Positions 54,941-62,843 of a DNA stretch of 64,000 bases are shown piece by piece; position 1 is the stretch's first letter; every line of letters starts with the position of its first letter. The notes below the pieces were generated by a model. That model worked only from the letters and a program-made list of their open reading frames with translations. It was not told the origin of the DNA and searched no databases. Source of the DNA: Sanguibacter keddieii DSM 10542 (GTDB lineage Bacteria; Actinomycetota; Actinomycetes; Actinomycetales; Cellulomonadaceae). The stretch is from NCBI RefSeq assembly GCF_000024925.1, contig NC_013521.1:2666001-2730000 (forward strand), read 5' to 3'. Position numbers and translations under genes: made by a program.

Positions 54941-54951
54941 CGCTTTGGGCG
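54941..54951 (-). promoter_or_regulatory. ClgR-type activator box upstream of clpP1P2
   Basis: The minus-strand core CGCCCAAAGCG fits the published actinobacterial ClgR core (CGC, pyrimidine, N, A, N, purine, GCG) exactly; the flanks fit less well. It is centred about 60 bases upstream of the predicted transcription start, a usual distance for activation. ClgR activates clpP1P2 in Corynebacterium, Streptomyces and Mycobacterium. Confidence 0.55.
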
Positions 54952-55026
54952 CACATGCCCTCACCCCCTGTCGCGCGTCCCTGCACGGCGTGCTGGAGCC
55001 CGTCCGGCCGTGCCGGTCCGCAGATG

Positions 55027-55064
55027 CAGCAGGGCCCCGCCTCGGTCGAGACGGGGCCCTGCTG
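55027..55064 (-). terminator. Terminator hairpin after tig
   Basis: CAGCAGGGCCCCG (55027-55039) pairs perfectly with CGGGGCCCTGCTG (55052-55064), 12-base loop, 33 bases beyond the tig stop on the minus strand. No U-run. Confidence 0.78.
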
Positions 55065-55096
55065 GTGGCCTCGCGGGCCGGTGGTGCGGTGGAGCG

Positions 55097-56491
55097 TCAG
55101 GCCTTGTCAGCCGTGTCGGCCGACTCGGCGTCCTGCTCGGCTGCCTCGGTCTCGACGACCTCGGCGTCCGCGCCCTCGACCGCGGCGGCGCCAGCAGCCT
55201 CGACCGCGGCGTCGTCCTCGTCCGAGCCGATGAACTCGGAGAGGTCCACGGCCTTGCCGGCACCGTCGACGACCTCGACCTGGCGCAGCGCGACGGCGAG
55301 AGCCTTCGAGCGTGCGACCTCGCCGACCATGGCCGGGATCTGGCCGTTCTCGTCGATGGTCTTGATGAAGGTGTTCGGGTCCATGCCGTACTGACGGCTC
55401 GCGTTGACGAGGTAGTCGAGGAGCTCGTTCTGAGCCACCTTGATCTCGAGCTTCTCGGCGAGGATGTCGAGCACGATCTGGTTCTTGAGCGCGACCTGGG
55501 TCTGCTCGGTCACCTCGGCACGGTGCTCGTCGTCCTCGAGACGCCCCTCACCCTCGAGGTGACGGACGACCTCGGCCTCGATGACGCCGGCGGGCAGCGG
55601 CACCTCGGAGGTGGTGAGCTGCTCGAGCAGCAGGTCGCGGGCCTGGACGGCCTGGTTCGACTGCTTGACGCCAGCAGCCTGCTCGCGCAGGTCGGCCTTG
55701 AGCTCGTCGATCGTGTCGAACTCGCTCGCGAGCTGCGCGAACTCGTCGTCCACCTCGGGGAGGTCGCGCTGCTTCACGGCCGTCGCGACGACGGAGATGC
55801 TCGCGTCCTGGCCCTCGTGCTCGCCACCGGCGAGCGGCGCGACGAAGGTGGTGGTCTCGTCTGCGGACAGGCCGGTGAGCGCCTCGTCGAGGCCCTCGAG
55901 CATGTTGCCCGAGCCAATCTGGTACGACACGCCGGAGACGTTGTCGACCTCCTCGTCGCCGACCGTCGCCTTGAGGTCGATGACGACGAAGTCGCCCTCG
56001 GCCGCGGGACGGTCGACACCCACGAGGGTGCCGAAGCGCTCACGGAGCGACTCGAGGCGACCGTCGACGTCGTCGTCGGAGACCTCGACGTCGTCGACCG
56101 TGACCTTGATGGACGACAGCTCGGGGAGCTCGACCTCGGGGCGGACCTCGACCTCGGCGGTGAAGTGGAGCTCGCCACCCTCGCTCTCGAGCTCGGGGAC
56201 CTTGACGACCTGCACGTCGGGCTGGCCGAGCGGACGGATGTCCGTCTCCGACACGGCCTGGCGGTAGAAGCCGGACAGCGACTCGTTGATCGCGTGCTCA
56301 AGCACGGCCCCACGGCCGACGCGCTGGTCGATGATGCGGGCAGGCACCTTGCCCTTGCGGAATCCGGGGACGGAGACCTGCTCGGCGATGTGCTTGTACG
56401 CGTGATCGATGCTCGGCTTGAGCTCGTCGTACTCCACCTCGACGGTCAGCTTGACCTTGGTCGGGTCCAGGGTCTCGACGGCGCTCTTCAC
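55097..56491 (-). CDS. tig: Trigger factor, ribosome-associated chaperone
   Basis: 464 residues from the GTG at 56491, which has GGAG nine bases upstream and starts the canonical VKSAVETLDPTKVKLTVEVEYDELKP. The ribosome-binding loop GFRKGKVP (about 45-52) is exact. The FKBP-type prolyl isomerase domain covers about 155-240 (AEGDFVVIDLKATVGDEE, GSGNMLEGLDEALTGLSADET). The C-terminal chaperone arms follow, and the last 45 residues are an acidic Ala/Glu/Asp-rich tail typical of actinobacterial trigger factors. Order tig-clpP1-clpP2-clpX is the usual one. Confidence 0.95.
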   Translation of the reverse strand: MKSAVETLDPTKVKLTVEVEYDELKPSIDHAYKHIAEQVSVPGFRKGKVPARIIDQRVGRGAVLEHAINESLSGFYRQAVSETDIRPLGQPDVQVVKVPELESEGGELHFTAEVEVRPEVELPELSSIKVTVDDVEVSDDDVDGRLESLRERFGTLVGVDRPAAEGDFVVIDLKATVGDEEVDNVSGVSYQIGSGNMLEGLDEALTGLSADETTTFVAPLAGGEHEGQDASISVVATAVKQRDLPEVDDEFAQLASEFDTIDELKADLREQAAGVKQSNQAVQARDLLLEQLTTSEVPLPAGVIEAEVVRHLEGEGRLEDDEHRAEVTEQTQVALKNQIVLDILAEKLEIKVAQNELLDYLVNASRQYGMDPNTFIKTIDENGQIPAMVGEVARSKALAVALRQVEVVDGAGKAVDLSEFIGSDEDDAAVEAAGAAAVEGADAEVVETEAAEQDAESADTADKA

Positions 56492-56804
56492 TTCGATGAT
56501 CTCCAACTGCTCGATGGCATGCCGATAACCCGGCACGAACGTTACTGAGGTTCTCGTGCGTTCACGCGGGGGCCGCACGACGACGGACCTGAGTCTGCAA
56601 GACCTGGGTCGCCGTCACCGGGGCACCGCGCCTCGCGAGCCATACTCGCCCACGAGCAACCAGAAGATCGTACGTCACCGAGGGGTGCAGGACATAGCAG
56701 AGCGCTGGTGCGCGGGGCAGCGGGGGATGATCACCCGGGAGTCGGTCGCGACGGAGGACCGCGGCACGAGTCGAGTTCTCCAGCGCCGGGCCCTCCGCTG
56801 CGAG
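56492..56804. other. Intergenic region upstream of tig
   Basis: 313 bases without a supported gene, between the tig start and the tRNA-Pro 3' end. It must hold the tig promoter (minus strand). Several TA-containing hexamers (for example TAACGT and TACGAT on the minus strand) could be -10 elements, but no convincing -35/-10 pair was found. Confidence 0.5.
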
Positions 56805-56878
56805 TCGGGGTGACAGGATTCGAACCTGCGACCTTCCGGTCCCAAACCGGACGCGCTACCAACCTGCGCCACACCCCG
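56805..56878 (-). tRNA. tRNA-Pro (anticodon TGG)
   Basis: 74 bases. The acceptor stem CGGGGTG pairs with CACCCCG, discriminator A. D-arm, anticodon stem TCCGG/CCGGA with loop TTTGGGA (anticodon TGG), and T-arm GCAGG-TTCGAAT-CCTGT are all present. No CCA is encoded. Reads CCA and by wobble other proline codons. Confidence 0.95.
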
Positions 56879-57020
56879 TGGCGCCGCAGGGCGGCGCGCA
56901 CTCGGCCAAGCATAGACGCCCTCGGCGCGTGCTCCCGGCGAGGTGACCGTCGAGGACGAGCGGGCGACCGGCGGAGCGCACCGGGCGGCGCTCCGGCATG
57001 ACCGAGCACCCGAGATCCTT

Positions 57021-57029
57021 TGCTAGGGT
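57021..57029 (+). promoter_or_regulatory. Extended -10 promoter for tRNA-Gly
   Basis: TGCTAGGGT combines an upstream TG with a TAGGGT -10 element, common in actinobacterial stable-RNA promoters. It lies about 110 bases before the mature tRNA-Gly 5' end, leaving a processed leader. Confidence 0.4.
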
Positions 57030-57138
57030 GTCTGTCGCAGGTTCGTTCCGGACCGCTCAGTTCTTCCGTGCAGACGCTGGACCTCGTCAGAGGATCAGCC
57101 GGCCGAGCGGTCGAGCAAGGAGCCCGGATCTGGACCGT

Positions 57139-57212
57139 GCGGGCGTAGCTTAGTGGTAAAGCCTCAGTCTTCCAAACTGATGATGCGAGTTCGATTCTCG
57201 TCGCCCGCTCCA
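57139..57212 (+). tRNA. tRNA-Gly (anticodon TCC)
   Basis: Acceptor stem GCGGGCG/CGCCCGC with discriminator T at 57209 and an encoded CCA (57210-57212). Anticodon loop CTTCCAA gives TCC; T-arm GCGAG-TTCGATT-CTCGT is complete. A 14-pair terminator follows directly. Confidence 0.95.
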
Positions 57213-57219
57213 GCGCCAG

Positions 57220-57252
57220 AAGCCCCCGGACCCCATGCGGGTCCGGGGGCTT
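57220..57252 (+). terminator. Terminator after tRNA-Gly
   Basis: AAGCCCCCGGACCC (57220-57233) pairs perfectly with GGGTCCGGGGGCTT (57239-57252) around a five-base loop, eight bases after the tRNA CCA. The tail after the stem is only weakly T-rich. Confidence 0.82.
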
Positions 57253-57282
57253 CGTCGTGTGACGTCGGTATCAGCCCGGCGG

Positions 57283-57675
57283 TCAGCCGGGGTAGTCGAG
57301 GCAGAGCTCGCCCTCGAGCTTCTCCCCCACCTCGTAGGCCGAGATCGTGTCCGGCACGAGCAAGAGCGTGTGCGCCTCTGCGTTGCCGAGCGTGCGCCAG
57401 GAATCGCAGATCTCGGCCTGCCCCTCGACGCCCAGGTCGAACCACTGGGCGTCGAGCGTCGACCGCCACAGGTCGGCAGAGGTGGGCTGCGACGCTCGTG
57501 GCGGGCGCGGCCGCGGGTCCTTCGCGGCGTCGATCCGCTCCTGCGCGGTCGGGGGCACCGTGACCTCGGTGGCCACCCACAGGTCGGGTGCCTCCGTGTC
57601 TGCGGCGGACGAGCAGGCGCCCGACAGGGCGACGAGCGAGGCGAGGGCGAGAGCGGCGAGCGTGCGGTGGTTCAT
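57283..57675 (-). CDS. Small secreted lipoprotein of unknown function
   Basis: 130 residues from the ATG at 57675. The N-terminal signal [19 protein letters not shown] leads to a lipobox-like LSGAC (about 18-22), so it is probably lipid-anchored outside the cell. The mature part has two cysteines ([14 protein letters not shown]) that could form a disulphide, and a central Pro/Arg-rich stretch. No family recognised. It is antisense to nothing and faces the tRNA-Gly terminator. Confidence 0.6.
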   Translation of the reverse strand: MNHRTLAALALASLVALSGACSSAADTEAPDLWVATEVTVPPTAQERIDAAKDPRPRPPRASQPTSADLWRSTLDAQWFDLGVEGQAEICDSWRTLGNAEAHTLLLVPDTISAYEVGEKLEGELCLDYPG

Positions 57676-57781
57676 GGGTCCCCTGGGTCGTGGTGTCCCG
57701 CGACAATACCGGCCCTGGTGCGCTGGTCCTCGACCCCCACCGCTTTCACCCTCCTCGGCGCAGGTCCGTCGGGGCGCACCG

Positions 57782-57810
57782 TTGCACCCCACCAGCACTG
57801 TCGATACAGT
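57782..57810 (+). promoter_or_regulatory. Sigma-A type promoter of the cysK leader transcript, with overlapping inverted repeat
   Basis: TTGCAC (57782-57787), a 17-base spacer and TACAGT (57805-57810) form a good vegetative promoter. An inverted repeat ACTGT/ACAGT (57797-57801 and 57806-57810) overlaps the -10 element and may be an operator. Transcription from here would give a leader of about 360 bases before cysK. Confidence 0.6.
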
Positions 57811-57891
57811 CGCTCGGGCAGGGCAGACCCCGCCGTACCTCGTGCGCCGCCGCACCTCGGGTCTGCTCTGGACGACGACGAGGGGAGCACG

Positions 57892-58032
57892 GTGGGACAG
57901 CCCAGCACCATGCGTGACGTCCCCCGCCGCTTCGCCGCGACCCCAACCCGGTCCGCACAGCCCCGCCTCCGCGGGCACGGCACCCCCTGTGGCCGCGCCG
58001 TCTCCTCGCCCTGCTGTCTGCAGTGTCTCTAG
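57892..58032 (+). CDS. Small Cys-rich upstream open frame in the cysK leader (possible leader peptide)
   Basis: 46 residues from the GTG at 57892 (AGGGGAG ribosome site at six bases), or 40 from the in-frame ATG at 57910. It ends in TAG at 58030-58032. The peptide is basic and proline-rich and holds four cysteines, three of them in the last six residues: S-S-P-C-C-L-Q-C-L. It lies between a promoter and cysK, and a hairpin begins seven bases after the stop. Cysteine-codon-rich small frames that act as cysteine-responsive attenuators upstream of sulphur genes are known in mycobacteria. Translation here is unproven, and the frame is also open further upstream, so chance cannot be excluded. Confidence 0.4.
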   Translation: MGQPSTMRDVPRRFAATPTRSAQPRLRGHGTPCGRAVSSPCCLQCL

Positions 58033-58038
58033 AGCGCT

Positions 58039-58064
58039 GATCCCTGCCCACCGTCGGGCGGATC
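58039..58064 (+). promoter_or_regulatory. Hairpin after the Cys-rich small frame (attenuator candidate)
   Basis: GATCC (58039-58043) and GCCC (58046-58049) pair with GGGC (58056-58059) and GGATC (58060-58064), nine pairs with a two-base bulge and a six-base loop. It starts seven bases after the small frame's stop codon, where a stalled ribosome could affect folding. Confidence 0.4.
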
Positions 58065-58174
58065 ACCGCTCGTCCCCACCCAGCGCACGGCCCTCGCAGC
58101 GCCGGCCCTGCTCGGCGCTCGCACGACTCCCCGCCCTCCTCCGCTCGCGGACAGCACCCGACAAAGGACATCCC

Positions 58175-59110
<936 letters not shown>

Positions 59111-59118
59111 GAACCTGA

Positions 59119-59150
59119 GGTGCGTCAGGTGCTCGACCGCCTGACGCACC
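59119..59150 (+). terminator. Hairpin directly after cysK
   Basis: GGTGCGTCAGG (59119-59129) pairs perfectly with CCTGACGCACC (59140-59150) over a ten-base loop, eight bases after the cysK stop. Terminator-like, without a U-run. Confidence 0.65.
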
Positions 59151-59179
59151 CTCAGCACCTGCATCACCTGCAGCACCCG

Positions 59180-59212
59180 GTCCCGTGCGCGCGCACCGCG
59201 CGCACGGGACCT
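59180..59212 (+). terminator. Second, stronger hairpin between cysK and cysE
   Basis: GGTCCCGTGCGCGCG (59180-59194) pairs perfectly with CGCGCGCACGGGACC (59198-59212) around a three-base loop: 15 consecutive pairs. Together with the preceding stem it should limit read-through into cysE. Confidence 0.7.
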
Positions 59213-59267
59213 CTCATCGTCTCCAGCCCGTCGCCCCCAGCCCGACGTCTCTAGCCCGAGGACCTCC

Positions 59268-59852
59268 ATGTCACGCCTCACCGCAGCCCTGCGGCTGCTC
59301 CGCGAAGACCTCCAGGTCGCCCGGGACCGCGACCCTGCAGCCCGCAGCACGCTCGAGGTCGCGCTCGCCTACCCCGGCGTGCACGCTGTGTGGGTGCACC
59401 GGCTGACCCACCGCATGTGGCGCTCCCCCGGGCTGCGGCTCCCGGCCCGGCTCATCTCGCAGGCCGCCCGCTCCGCGACCGGCATCGAGATCCACCCGGG
59501 TGCGACCCTCGGCCGTCGGCTCTTCATCGACCACGGGATGGGGGTCGTCGTCGGCGAGACCTCCGTGGTCGGCGACGACGTGACCCTCTTCCACGGCACG
59601 ACGCTGGGCGGCAGGTCCATGACCCACGGCAAGCGGCACCCCACGATCGGCGACCGGGTGGTGGTCGGTGCCGGCGCCAAGGTGCTCGGTGACGTGCTGG
59701 TCGGCGACGACGCGCAGGTCGGCGCCAACGCCGTCGTCGTCCGCGACGTCCCGGCCGGCAGCGTCGCCGTCGGGGTCCCGGCGAAGGTCAAGGACCGTCC
59801 GGCGTCGTCCCCCGACGTGGACCACTGCGAGGACCCGGCGATCTTCATCTGA
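59268..59852 (+). CDS. cysE: Serine O-acetyltransferase
   Basis: 194 residues, the short form typical of actinobacteria. Acetylates serine with acetyl-CoA to give O-acetylserine for CysK. The N-terminal helices ([37 protein letters not shown]) are followed by a left-handed parallel beta helix: [44 protein letters not shown] (catalytic His/Asp in FIDHG), [36 protein letters not shown]. It ends in an acidic CEDPAIFI tail; a C-terminal Ile is what docks into the CysK active site in known complexes. Separated from cysK by two hairpins, so partly independent expression is likely. Confidence 0.93.
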   Translation: MSRLTAALRLLREDLQVARDRDPAARSTLEVALAYPGVHAVWVHRLTHRMWRSPGLRLPARLISQAARSATGIEIHPGATLGRRLFIDHGMGVVVGETSVVGDDVTLFHGTTLGGRSMTHGKRHPTIGDRVVVGAGAKVLGDVLVGDDAQVGANAVVVRDVPAGSVAVGVPAKVKDRPASSPDVDHCEDPAIFI

Positions 59853-59936
59853 GGAGCGGCTGGTCGAGCCAGCAGGCGGGCCAGCCAGCCAGCACGACAG
59901 CAGAGCCCTGCGGTCGCGCCTGCCACCACCCCCGTC

Positions 59937-59966
59937 TTGTGCTAGTTGCCATAGAACAACTATCGT
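59937..59966 (+). promoter_or_regulatory. Leaderless promoter with overlapping operator for the YtrA-like regulator
   Basis: TTGTGC (59937-59942), an 18-base spacer and TATCGT (59961-59966) precede the ATG at 59973 by six bases, so the mRNA is probably leaderless. The inverted repeat TAGTTG/CAACTA (59943-59948 and 59957-59962) fills the spacer, a fit place for autorepression. Confidence 0.55.
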
Positions 59967-59972
59967 CGGTGC

Positions 59973-60326
59973 ATGCTCTTCCGCATCGACCCCTCCACCG
60001 GCGAGCCGCTGTTCGCGCAGCTCGCACGCCAGGTACGCCTCGGCGTCGCCCGCGGCGACCTCGCCGTCGGCGAGCGCCTGCCGAGCGCCCGCGAGCTCGC
60101 TGCCTCGCTCGACCTCAACGTCCACACCGTGCTCCGGGCCTACCAGGACCTGCGCGACGAGGGACTCGTCGACCTCCGGCGCGGCCGAGGTGCGGTGATC
60201 ACCGAGCGCGCCGGCGCGGACTTCGCCGCGCTCAGGACCGCCGTGGCCGCCGTCGCAGCCGAGTCGCGCGCGCTCCACCTGTCCCCCGAGACCACGCTCG
60301 CACTGCTCAAGGAGGCACTCGCATGA
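59973..60326 (+). CDS. GntR family transcriptional regulator, YtrA subfamily
   Basis: 117 residues. The winged helix-turn-helix (FRIDPSTGEPLFAQLARQVRLGVARGDLAVGERLPSARELAASLDLNVHTVLRAYQDLRDEGLVDLRRGRGAVIT, residues 3-77) is followed by only a short helical tail (about 40 residues), the mark of the YtrA subfamily, which usually controls adjacent membrane or ABC transporter genes. The stop overlaps the next gene (ATGA). An inverted repeat in its own promoter suggests autoregulation. Confidence 0.9.
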   Translation: MLFRIDPSTGEPLFAQLARQVRLGVARGDLAVGERLPSARELAASLDLNVHTVLRAYQDLRDEGLVDLRRGRGAVITERAGADFAALRTAVAAVAAESRALHLSPETTLALLKEALA

Positions 60327-61342
60327 CCGCCGACCGCTCCCACCAGGTACCGCCGACGCCCCCGCCCGCGACCGTCCAGCACCGCACGGCGTCGACGCTC
60401 CTCGGGCTCGTCGTACCGCTCGGGGTCCTCGCGACCGCCACCGCGGTCGCGTCGTCGTGGCGGGACGACCTGCCCGCTCCGGTGGCGATCCACTGGGGCT
60501 CCGCCGGCGCCGACGGGTTCAGCAGCCTCACGACCCTGCTGGTCTCGACTGCGGCGATCACGGCCGCGTTCGTCGTCGCGCTGTGGGCGCTCGCCTTCTG
60601 GCGTGGGCACGCCCGGCCGGTCCGGCAGCTCTCGGCCGGTCTCTCGGTCGGCACGGCGACGCTCGTCGCCGGGATGACCGTCGGGACGCTCGCACCTCAG
60701 CGCGGCCTGACCGACGCAGCCGACGCCGGCGGGATCGGCTGGGCCATCGCGCTCGCCATGGTCGTGAGCGCCCTCCTCGGGCTCGCCGCAGCCGCGCTGA
60801 CTCCCCGCAGCGAGCCCGCGCCGGGCGCCGACGACCCACGTCCTGACGCACCGCGCATCGCCCTCGCCGAGGGCGAGCGGGCCGCCTGGGTCCGACGGAC
60901 CTCGAGCAGCACGGGCGTCCTGGTGCTCGGCACCGCGACGGCCCTCGTCACTGTCGCCGTCGTCGTCGGGAGCAGCTGGTGGATGCTCGTCGTCCCGGCG
61001 TCGCTCGTCCTGCTCATGGCAGCGATGTTCTCGTGGGTGGTCACCGTCGACAGCACCGGGTTGACGGTCCGCTCCAGCCTCGGCATCCCGCGGCGGCACC
61101 TGCCCGTCGGCGAGATCGTCGACGCGACGGTCGACACCGTGAGCCCGCTCCGCGACTTCGGCGGCTATGGCTGGCGCACCTCGACCGACGGCCGCACCGG
61201 CGTGGTGATCCGCGCGGGAGAGACCCTCGAGGTCCGCTCGACCGGCGAGCGCCGGTTCGTCGTGACCGTCGACGACGCCGGGACAGCCGCCGCCCTGCTC
61301 AACTCCTTCGCCGACCGGGCCCGGAAGACCCCCGCGGGATAG
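60323..61342 (+). CDS. DUF1648-domain integral membrane protein
   Basis: 339 residues, coupled to the GntR gene by an ATGA overlap with GGAGG upstream. About six to seven hydrophobic segments (33-50, 75-100, 112-130, 140-160, 200-220, 225-245). The segment DDLPAPVAIHWGSAGADGFSS (about 50-70) is the DUF1648 signature (a conserved P-x-H-W/F-G-x-x-G-x-x-D motif). A soluble C-terminal part (VTVDSTGLTVRSSLGIPRRHLPVGEIVDATVDTVSP) resembles the PH-like fold seen in related membrane proteins. The same regulator-membrane protein pairing is common for DUF1648 genes; function unknown. Confidence 0.78.
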   Translation: MTADRSHQVPPTPPPATVQHRTASTLLGLVVPLGVLATATAVASSWRDDLPAPVAIHWGSAGADGFSSLTTLLVSTAAITAAFVVALWALAFWRGHARPVRQLSAGLSVGTATLVAGMTVGTLAPQRGLTDAADAGGIGWAIALAMVVSALLGLAAAALTPRSEPAPGADDPRPDAPRIALAEGERAAWVRRTSSSTGVLVLGTATALVTVAVVVGSSWWMLVVPASLVLLMAAMFSWVVTVDSTGLTVRSSLGIPRRHLPVGEIVDATVDTVSPLRDFGGYGWRTSTDGRTGVVIRAGETLEVRSTGERRFVVTVDDAGTAAALLNSFADRARKTPAG

Positions 61343-61389
61343 GCTCGCCGGGATCACCGAGCCCCACCCCCTCACCGTCGAGGAGACGC

Positions 61390-62448
61390 ATGCGCATCGG
61401 ACTGCACACCGGATACTGGTCGGCCGGCCCTCCCGAGGGCGTGGCAGAGGCTGTCCTCGAGGCAGACGCCCTGGGCGTCGACTCGGTCTGGACCGCCGAG
61501 GCCTACGGCTCGGACGCCCTCACACCGCTCGCCTGGTGGGGCGCGCGGACCGAGCGCATCAGGCTCGGCACCGCCGTCGCCCAGATCTCGGCCCGCACCC
61601 CCACGGCGACCGCCATGGCCGCCCTGACGCTCGACCACCTCAGCGGTGGCCGGTTCGTCCTCGGGCTCGGGGTCTCCGGCCCGCAGGTCGTCGAGGGCTG
61701 GTACGGGCAGCCCTACCCCCGCCCCCTCGCGCGGACCCGCGAGTACGTGGAGATCGTCCGGCAGGTGCTGCGCCGCGAGGCACCGGTCACGGGCGCCGGC
61801 CCCACCTACCCGCTGCCGCTCACCGCGGAGACCGCCCACGGCCGCCCCGTCACCGGGCTCGGCAAGGCGCTGCGGTCGACCGTGCGCCCGCTGCGTGCCG
61901 ACCTGCCGATCCACCTCGCCGCCGAGGGGCCGAAGAACATCGCCCTCTCCGCCGAGATCGCCGACGGCTGGCTGCCGCTCTTCTACGCCCCGCGCCTGGA
62001 CGACCAGTTCCGCGGGTACCTCGACGAGGGGTTCGCGCGGCGCGGGGCGCACCAGAGCCCCGCCGAGGACTTCGAGGTCTCCGCGACGGTCCCCGTCGTC
62101 GTCCACGACGACGCCGAGCGGGCCGCGGACCAGGTCCGGCCCTTCATCGCCCTCTACGTCGGCGGGATGGGCGCCAAGGGCGCCAACTTCCACCGGAACG
62201 CCGTCGACCTCCTCGGGTACTCCGAGGCGGCCGACGAGATCCAGGCGCACTACCTCGCCGGCGACCGGGAGCGCGCGGCTGCGGCGGTGCCGCGCGAGCT
62301 CGTCGACGACATCGCGCTCGTCGGGTCTCCCGAGCGCATCAGGGAGCGGCTCAGCGCCTGGGAGCAGACCGCCGTGACGACGGTCGTGGTCCAGGGCGAC
62401 GCCGCCGCGCTGCGCGCGGTGCTGCCGGCGCAGGGCAGCGCCGGCTAG
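61390..62448 (+). CDS. LLM-class F420-dependent oxidoreductase, Rv3520c-like
   Basis: 352 residues from the ATG at 61390 with AGGAGA upstream. Luciferase-like barrel: MRIGLHTGYWSAGPPEGVAEAVLEADALGVDSVWTAEAYGSDALTPLAWWGARTERIRLGTAVAQISARTPTATAM (1-75), LDHLSGGRFVLGLGVSGPQVVEGWYGQPYPRPLARTREYVEI (about 80-120), and LPIHLAAEGPKNIALSAEIADGWLPLFYAP (about 175-205). The motif set is that of the Rv3520c-type F420 family of unknown substrate. It is the third LLM protein of the window, consistent with an F420-using organism. Its stop overlaps the convergent alkyltransferase-like gene by four bases. Confidence 0.82.
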   Translation: MRIGLHTGYWSAGPPEGVAEAVLEADALGVDSVWTAEAYGSDALTPLAWWGARTERIRLGTAVAQISARTPTATAMAALTLDHLSGGRFVLGLGVSGPQVVEGWYGQPYPRPLARTREYVEIVRQVLRREAPVTGAGPTYPLPLTAETAHGRPVTGLGKALRSTVRPLRADLPIHLAAEGPKNIALSAEIADGWLPLFYAPRLDDQFRGYLDEGFARRGAHQSPAEDFEVSATVPVVVHDDAERAADQVRPFIALYVGGMGAKGANFHRNAVDLLGYSEAADEIQAHYLAGDRERAAAAVPRELVDDIALVGSPERIRERLSAWEQTAVTTVVVQGDAAALRAVLPAQGSAG

Positions 62449-62765
62449 ACCCCAGGAGCGTCGACCGGCACGCGTGCGGACCGCAGGAGGACCCGCGAGC
62501 CGTCTGGGGTGAGGGGGCAGCCCTCGTCGCGGAGCAGACCGAGGGCCCGCGTCAGGTGGTGCGCCGGCGGGCTCCCCTGGGCGTTGACGACCCGCCACCA
62601 CGGGACCGCACCGCCGGTCTCCCGCAGCACCGCGCCGACCTGACGGGGCCCGCCTCGTCGCAGCACCCGCCACACCGCCTCGGCGACGTCGCCGTAGGTC
62701 ATCACCGAGCCCGGCGGGATGGTCTCGACCACGTCGAGCACGCTCTCCACATACTCCTCGTCCAC
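62445..62765 (-). CDS. Alkyltransferase-like protein (MGMT family without the active cysteine)
   Basis: 106 residues. The C-terminal MGMT DNA-binding fold is recognisable (VVETIPPGSVMTYGDVAEAVW, GGPRQVGAVLRETGG). The alkyl-acceptor motif PCHRV of true methyltransferases is replaced by PWWRVVNAQG (about 55-64): Trp takes the place of Cys. Such ATL proteins bind O6-alkylguanine, flip it and recruit nucleotide excision repair instead of dealkylating. A single gene, convergent with the LLM gene. Confidence 0.87.
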   Translation of the reverse strand: MDEEYVESVLDVVETIPPGSVMTYGDVAEAVWRVLRRGGPRQVGAVLRETGGAVPWWRVVNAQGSPPAHHLTRALGLLRDEGCPLTPDGSRVLLRSARVPVDAPGV

Positions 62766-62843
62766 CCCGCCAGCGTACGCAGCCCTGGCGCGACCCAGGA
62801 CAAATCCCTGGCAGGTGTCCCCGCCTCCTGGCAGAGTCGAGGC

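Noticed and set aside
57347-58174. Long N-terminal extension of cysK reaching back to the tRNA region
   Set aside because: The CysK N-terminus starts exactly at the ATG at 58175 with an AAAGGA site. Upstream residues are Pro/Arg/Ser-rich without homology, and the true leader carries a promoter and hairpin.
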